Shown here: in pieces, positions 43,089-43,184 of the stretch | Position numbering within the stretch: the first letter of the stretch is position 1 | How the letters are laid out: every line of letters begins with the position of its first letter | Assembly (NCBI GenBank): GCA_964441275.1 | Contig: CAYTUG010000017.1 | Coordinates: forward strand, 1 to 43,184 | Direction: 5' to 3' | DNA: 43,184 nucleotides | From: SZUA-584 sp964441275 | GTDB taxonomy: Bacteria > Bacillota > Clostridia > Christensenellales > SZUA-584 | The notes under the pieces: model-generated | What the model was told of the DNA's origin: nothing | Seen by the model: the letters and a program-made list of their open reading frames with translations, nothing else | Database searches by the model: none | Program-made: the position numbers and the translations under genes

Positions 43089-43179
43089 GGAAAGGTGGCT
43101 GAGCTGGTCTAAGGCGCACGACTGGAAATCGTGTTTACGGGGAACCGTAACGAGGGTTCGAATCCCTCCCTTTCCGCCA
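43089..43179 (+). tRNA. tRNA-Ser(GGA)
   Basis: 91 bases with a long variable arm, acceptor GGAAAGG pairing with CCTTTCC, anticodon GGA in CTGGAAA, TTCGAAT T-loop and encoded CCA. Confidence 0.96.
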
Positions 43180-43184
43180 AAATC

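Overview
The window looks like chromosomal DNA of an anaerobic member of the Clostridia (Bacillota), probably uncultured. The support is: AGGAGG-type ribosome sites and TTGACA-17-TATAAT promoters, several TTG starts, a short HisG with a HisZ partner, RqcH, DegV, a PerR-like Fur protein with catalase, and tRNA genes with encoded CCA ends. No ribosomal RNA gene is present, so the species cannot be fixed.

Region 1 (1-15.8 kb) is accessory and badly broken. It holds a RES-domain remnant, the core gene murA, an SDR/nitroreductase pair, and then about 9.5 kb of orphan RHS C-terminal tips on the minus strand. Two nearly identical RHS core tails (about 9.74-10.01 and 11.99-12.26 kb) each carry the same 52-bp insertion, two copies of a 26-mer, that shifts the frame. 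Each core tail leads into a different C-terminal domain followed by a small membrane protein, a candidate immunity gene. One tip/membrane-protein/lipoprotein junction has been tandemly repeated three times (7.4-9.0 kb), giving chimeric pseudogenes and a mosaic membrane-protein copy. A third tip remnant, several lipoproteins, YD-repeat scraps and IS481, IS6-like, IS30 and tyrosine-recombinase remnants fill the rest.

Region 2 (15.8-32.8 kb) is ordered housekeeping: argGH, proA, rqcH, the operon ruvC-ruvA-ruvB-queA-tgt-yajC, a tRNA operon (Val-Gly-Cys-Leu), and the histidine operon hisZ-G-D-B-A-F-IE. The hisH gene, expected between hisB and hisA, is absent.

Region 3 (32.8-36.5 kb) is a four-gene stress cluster, all on the minus strand: a ybaN-like gene, a membrane protein, katA, and a PerR-like regulator. 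It is bracketed by an IS30 remnant and a minimal IS481-type element, so it was probably acquired.

Region 4 (36.5-43.2 kb) holds a GIY-YIG protein with DegV, tRNA-Glu, an alpha-oxoamine synthase that closely resembles Bacteroides serine palmitoyltransferase, an uncharacterised three-gene operon with two zinc-ribbon proteins, a divergent manganese exporter (mntP) sharing an intergenic region with three copies of GCATGGCG, and a tRNA-Ser gene preceded by a decayed tRNA-Ser(TGA). All gene calls rest on reading translated sequence and motif recall; no database search was run.
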